Source: an uncultured Rhodopila sp.
Lineage (GTDB): Bacteria > Pseudomonadota > Alphaproteobacteria > Acetobacterales > Acetobacteraceae
Direction of reading: 5' to 3'
Assembly (NCBI RefSeq): GCF_903915725.1
Contig: NZ_CAIWTY010000073.1
Location: 62,001 to 126,000, forward strand
DNA length: 64,000 nt
In this document: positions 61,140 through 64,000 of the stretch, one piece after another
Layout: every line of letters starts with the position of its first letter
How positions within the stretch are numbered: position 1 is the stretch's first letter
The notes under the pieces: model-generated
What the model was told of the DNA's origin: nothing
The model's input: only the letters and a program-made list of their open reading frames with translations
Database searches by the model: none
Program-made: the position numbers and the translations under genes

Positions 61140-61163
61140 GGCGAGGCCGCTGACGGCCTCGCC
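61140..61163. terminator. bidirectional hairpin between aldehyde dehydrogenase and rplS
   Basis: GGCGAGGCCG (61140-61149) and CGGCCTCGCC (61154-61163) form a perfect 10-bp stem with a CTGA tetraloop, placed between two convergent stop codons. It most likely ends both transcripts; T tracts are weak on both sides. Confidence 0.65.
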
Positions 61164-61172
61164 ATCCCAACC

Positions 61173-61586
61173 TTATTCGGCCGCGTCGGCCTCGGGCGCT
61201 TCGGCGGCAGCTGCCGCCGGAGCAATCGACCGGGCGCGCTCCGCGATGCGGGCGGACTTGCCGCTGCGCCCGCGCAGGTAATACAGCTTGGCGCGGCGCA
61301 CATCGCCACGGCGAACCACCGCGATTTCGGCGATCGTCGGCGCATATAGCGGGAACACGCGCTCGACGCCCTCGCCATAGCTGATCTTGCGCACCGTGAA
61401 GTTGCTGTTCAGGCCCTTGTTCGAGCGCGCGATGCAGACGCCCTCAAACGCCTGGGTGCGGGTGCGCTCGCCTTCGACGACCTTGACCGAGACGCGCACC
61501 GTGTCGCCGGGAATAAACTCCGGCACGGCGCGGACGGCGGTCAGCTTCGCGATCTGCTCTGCCTCATACTGCTGGATGATGTTCAT
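61173..61586 (-). CDS. rplS: 50S ribosomal protein L19
   Basis: 137-residue large-subunit protein located at the 30S-50S interface. [60 protein letters not shown] and [20 protein letters not shown] are family-typical, and [17 protein letters not shown] closes the conserved part. An Ala/Glu-rich tail of about 20 residues is extra. ATG 61586 was chosen from homology; the frame opens 60 codons earlier. It is the last gene of the ffh-rpsP-rimM-trmD-rplS block. Confidence 0.97.
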   Translation of the reverse strand: MNIIQQYEAEQIAKLTAVRAVPEFIPGDTVRVSVKVVEGERTRTQAFEGVCIARSNKGLNSNFTVRKISYGEGVERVFPLYAPTIAEIAVVRRGDVRRAKLYYLRGRSGKSARIAERARSIAPAAAAAEAPEADAAE

Positions 61587-61618
61587 CGTCTTACCCTCTT
61601 GCTTTCTGGTGAGGCGGC

Positions 61619-62317
61619 TCAGGCCGCGTGTTCCTGCGACGCGAGCGCGGCCCACAGATCGGGGCGGCGTTCGCGCGTAATCTTTTCCGATTCGGCCTGG
61701 CGCCAGGCCGCGACGGCGCCGTGATGGCCGGACAGCAGCACGTCCGGCACGCGGCGGCCCTGCCACTCGGCGGGCTTGGTGTAGTGCGGATATTCCAGCA
61801 GCCCGGCCGAGAAGCTTTCCTCCCCGGCGCTGTCGGCGGACCCCATGACGCCCGGCAGCAGCCGCACGATGCTATCCAGCAGCACCAGCGCCGCAAGCTC
61901 CCCGCCCGATAGCACGAAGTCGCCGATGCTGACCTCATCCATGCCGCGTGCATCGATGACCCGCTGGTCGATGCCTTCGTAGCGGCCGCATACCAGGATC
62001 ACGCCCGGTCCGGCCGCGAAGCGCTGCGCATCCGTCTGGGAGAACCGCCGCCCCCGAGGCGTCAGGCAGACCACCGGCCGCCCGTCATCGACTGACGCCA
62101 CCGCGGCATCGACGATATCCGCCCGCAGCACCATCCCCGCTCCGCCGCCGAACGGCGTATCGTCCACCGTCCGATGCCGGTCGGTGGCGAAGTCGCGGAT
62201 GTTGGTGACATCCAGCGACCATACACCGGTATCCATCGCCCGGCCGGCCAGGGATTGCCCGAGCGGACCGGGAAACATCCCCGGGAATAGAGTCAGGACG
62301 GAGGCGCGCCAGGTCAT
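61619..62317 (-). CDS. trmD: tRNA (guanine37-N1)-methyltransferase
   Basis: 232-residue SPOUT enzyme that methylates G37 of tRNAs with G36, preventing frameshifts. [20 protein letters not shown] opens the protein, [18 protein letters not shown] binds the cofactor region, [20 protein letters not shown] and [20 protein letters not shown] form the trefoil knot. ATG 62317 overlaps the rimM stop. Followed 32 bp later by rplS, in the order typical of proteobacteria. Confidence 0.97.
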   Translation of the reverse strand: MTWRASVLTLFPGMFPGPLGQSLAGRAMDTGVWSLDVTNIRDFATDRHRTVDDTPFGGGAGMVLRADIVDAAVASVDDGRPVVCLTPRGRRFSQTDAQRFAAGPGVILVCGRYEGIDQRVIDARGMDEVSIGDFVLSGGELAALVLLDSIVRLLPGVMGSADSAGEESFSAGLLEYPHYTKPAEWQGRRVPDVLLSGHHGAVAAWRQAESEKITRERRPDLWAALASQEHAA

Positions 62318-62898
62318 GCCGCTTCCTCCTCATCAGCCGCTTGCGGCACGATGATCTCGTCCGGCAGGACCGCGACCAACCGGCGGCCGGCGATATCTAC
62401 CGTCGGTACGCAGGCAGCGGTGAACGGCAGCAACACGGGCGAAGCGCCCGGGCGAACGATCTCCAGGCTGGTACCGGCGCCGTAGTCGTGCACGACCGAA
62501 ATCGAACCCAGCGGCGCACCCTGCGGGTCCACCACCGCCAACCCGATCAGATCGGCGAGATAGAACTCGTCCTCATCAGCCGGCGGCAGGGCCGAGCGGT
62601 CAACGAACAGCCTGGTGTTGGTCAGCTTTTCAGCCATGGCGCGGTCAGTTACCTTGACCGGAACGCCGTCGACGATTCGGGAGATCTCGGCGACGCCTTC
62701 GGACTTCCAGCGCAGGGCGTAGACCTGTCCCGCAGCGTCGGACAGCGGTCCATAGGCGGTCAGATCGGCCGGATCAGCGGTGTGACTCGTCACACGCACG
62801 TATCCACGCACGCCATGCGCGCGGCCGATAACCCCAACCTGGATGCGGCTGTCCGGCACGGTCTGCTTAGGCGGCTGCCGCGGCGGCGGCCTTGGCAC
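62314..62898 (-). CDS. rimM: 16S rRNA processing protein RimM
   Basis: 194-residue maturation factor for the 30S head. [20 protein letters not shown] is the N-terminal signature. [20 protein letters not shown] and [20 protein letters not shown], with [13 protein letters not shown], belong to the PRC-barrel half. Its ATG lies inside the end of rpsP (32-base overlap), an unusual but plausible coupling; the first 15 Pro-rich residues may be an extension. Its stop overlaps trmD. Confidence 0.94.
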   Translation of the reverse strand: MPRPPPRQPPKQTVPDSRIQVGVIGRAHGVRGYVRVTSHTADPADLTAYGPLSDAAGQVYALRWKSEGVAEISRIVDGVPVKVTDRAMAEKLTNTRLFVDRSALPPADEDEFYLADLIGLAVVDPQGAPLGSISVVHDYGAGTSLEIVRPGASPVLLPFTAACVPTVDIAGRRLVAVLPDEIIVPQAADEEEAA

Positions 62899-63208
62899 GT
62901 TCCTGCGCCTTCTTCTTCGGCGCCGACTGCTGCGGCTGCTCGTTCCACGCGGGCATCGGGACCAGCCCGGCCTTGCCGAGGAATTTCGCGACCCGTTCGG
63001 TCGCCACGGCGCCGTTGCCGATCCAATGAGTCAGGCGCTCGGTCTGCAGGCGGACGCGGTCGGCGTGCTCGGCCGGCAGCATCGGGTTGTAGCTGCCGAC
63101 ACGCTCGATGAAGCGGCCGTCGCGCGGGCTGCGGCTGTCGGCGATGACGATGTGGTAATAGGGGCGCTTCTTGGCGCCGGCGCGGGCGAGGCGAATCTTC
63201 AGGCCCAT
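62867..63208 (-). CDS. rpsP: 30S ribosomal protein S16
   Basis: 113-residue small-subunit protein. [20 protein letters not shown] is the signature start, followed by [20 protein letters not shown] and a conserved [20 protein letters not shown]. The Lys/Ala-rich tail is common in alphaproteobacteria. Located 24 bp after the ffh stop and overlapping rimM. Confidence 0.97.
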   Translation of the reverse strand: MGLKIRLARAGAKKRPYYHIVIADSRSPRDGRFIERVGSYNPMLPAEHADRVRLQTERLTHWIGNGAVATERVAKFLGKAGLVPMPAWNEQPQQSAPKKKAQERAKAAAAAAA

Positions 63209-63232
63209 GTAACGAGAACTCCTGGTTATCTC

Positions 63233-64000
<768 letters not shown>

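Overview
The window reads as chromosomal DNA of a GC-rich alphaproteobacterium, most likely Rhodospirillales/Acetobacteraceae-like. This is inferred from high GC, the gyrA-coaD order with two cyclophilins, a tRNA-Lys(TTT), the ffh-rpsP-rimM-trmD-rplS block at the right end, and extensive start/stop overlap between adjacent genes. Species cannot be named from sequence alone.

Layout. 1-2.4 kb: three minus-strand genes of an apparent integrated element (AlpA-like HTH, multi-HTH protein, small unknown) on the 3' side of tRNA-Lys. 2.4-6.9 kb: two cyclophilins, coaD, gyrA. 7.2-16.6 kb: a defence-like zone with a two-gene DNA methyltransferase/SNF2-helicase cassette, a VapBC pair whose toxin has an in-frame amber codon, a broken STAND-type NTPase and a large perfect palindrome. 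16.6-23.2 kb: enoyl-CoA hydratase, FAD-linked dehydrogenase, thioesterase and an EmrAB-type efflux pair.

23.2-30.1 kb holds the most interesting locus: TonB-like protein, then a tight operon of PqqD-like RRE protein, radical SAM 1, a MenA/UbiA-type membrane prenyltransferase, radical SAM 2, a 48-residue PqqA-like peptide, radical SAM 3 and a Coq10/START-like protein. I infer a RiPP pathway whose product may be a prenylated, peptide-derived aromatic or quinone. An intact VapBC pair and a Rieske ferredoxin follow.

30.2-40.4 kb: surface-polysaccharide genes (UDP-glucose dehydrogenase, UDP-xylose synthase, TPR protein, GT90-GT9 fusion, SGNH esterase, WcbI-like protein, an unknown secreted-type protein, TylF-like methyltransferase), with visibly lower GC from about 36 to 40.7 kb, suggesting acquisition. 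40.9-50.9 kb: NudC, a DUF488 protein, a cytoplasmic PaoABC-type molybdenum hydroxylase, MFS transporter, Baeyer-Villiger monooxygenase, flavin-pocket protein, enoyl-CoA hydratase.

51.0-59.4 kb: an eight-gene minus-strand metal-associated locus: DUF2478-DUF364 fusion, ZIP transporter, TonB-dependent receptor, TonB, a solute-binding-fold protein lacking a signal peptide, a Cys-rich SIMIBI GTPase, an ABC ATPase without permease and a nitroreductase-like protein. The last four overlap translationally. I infer metal uptake coupled to cytoplasmic handling or insertion; the metal is unknown. 59.7-64 kb: aldehyde dehydrogenase, a hairpin terminator, then rplS, trmD, rimM, rpsP and the C-terminal part of ffh running off the window.
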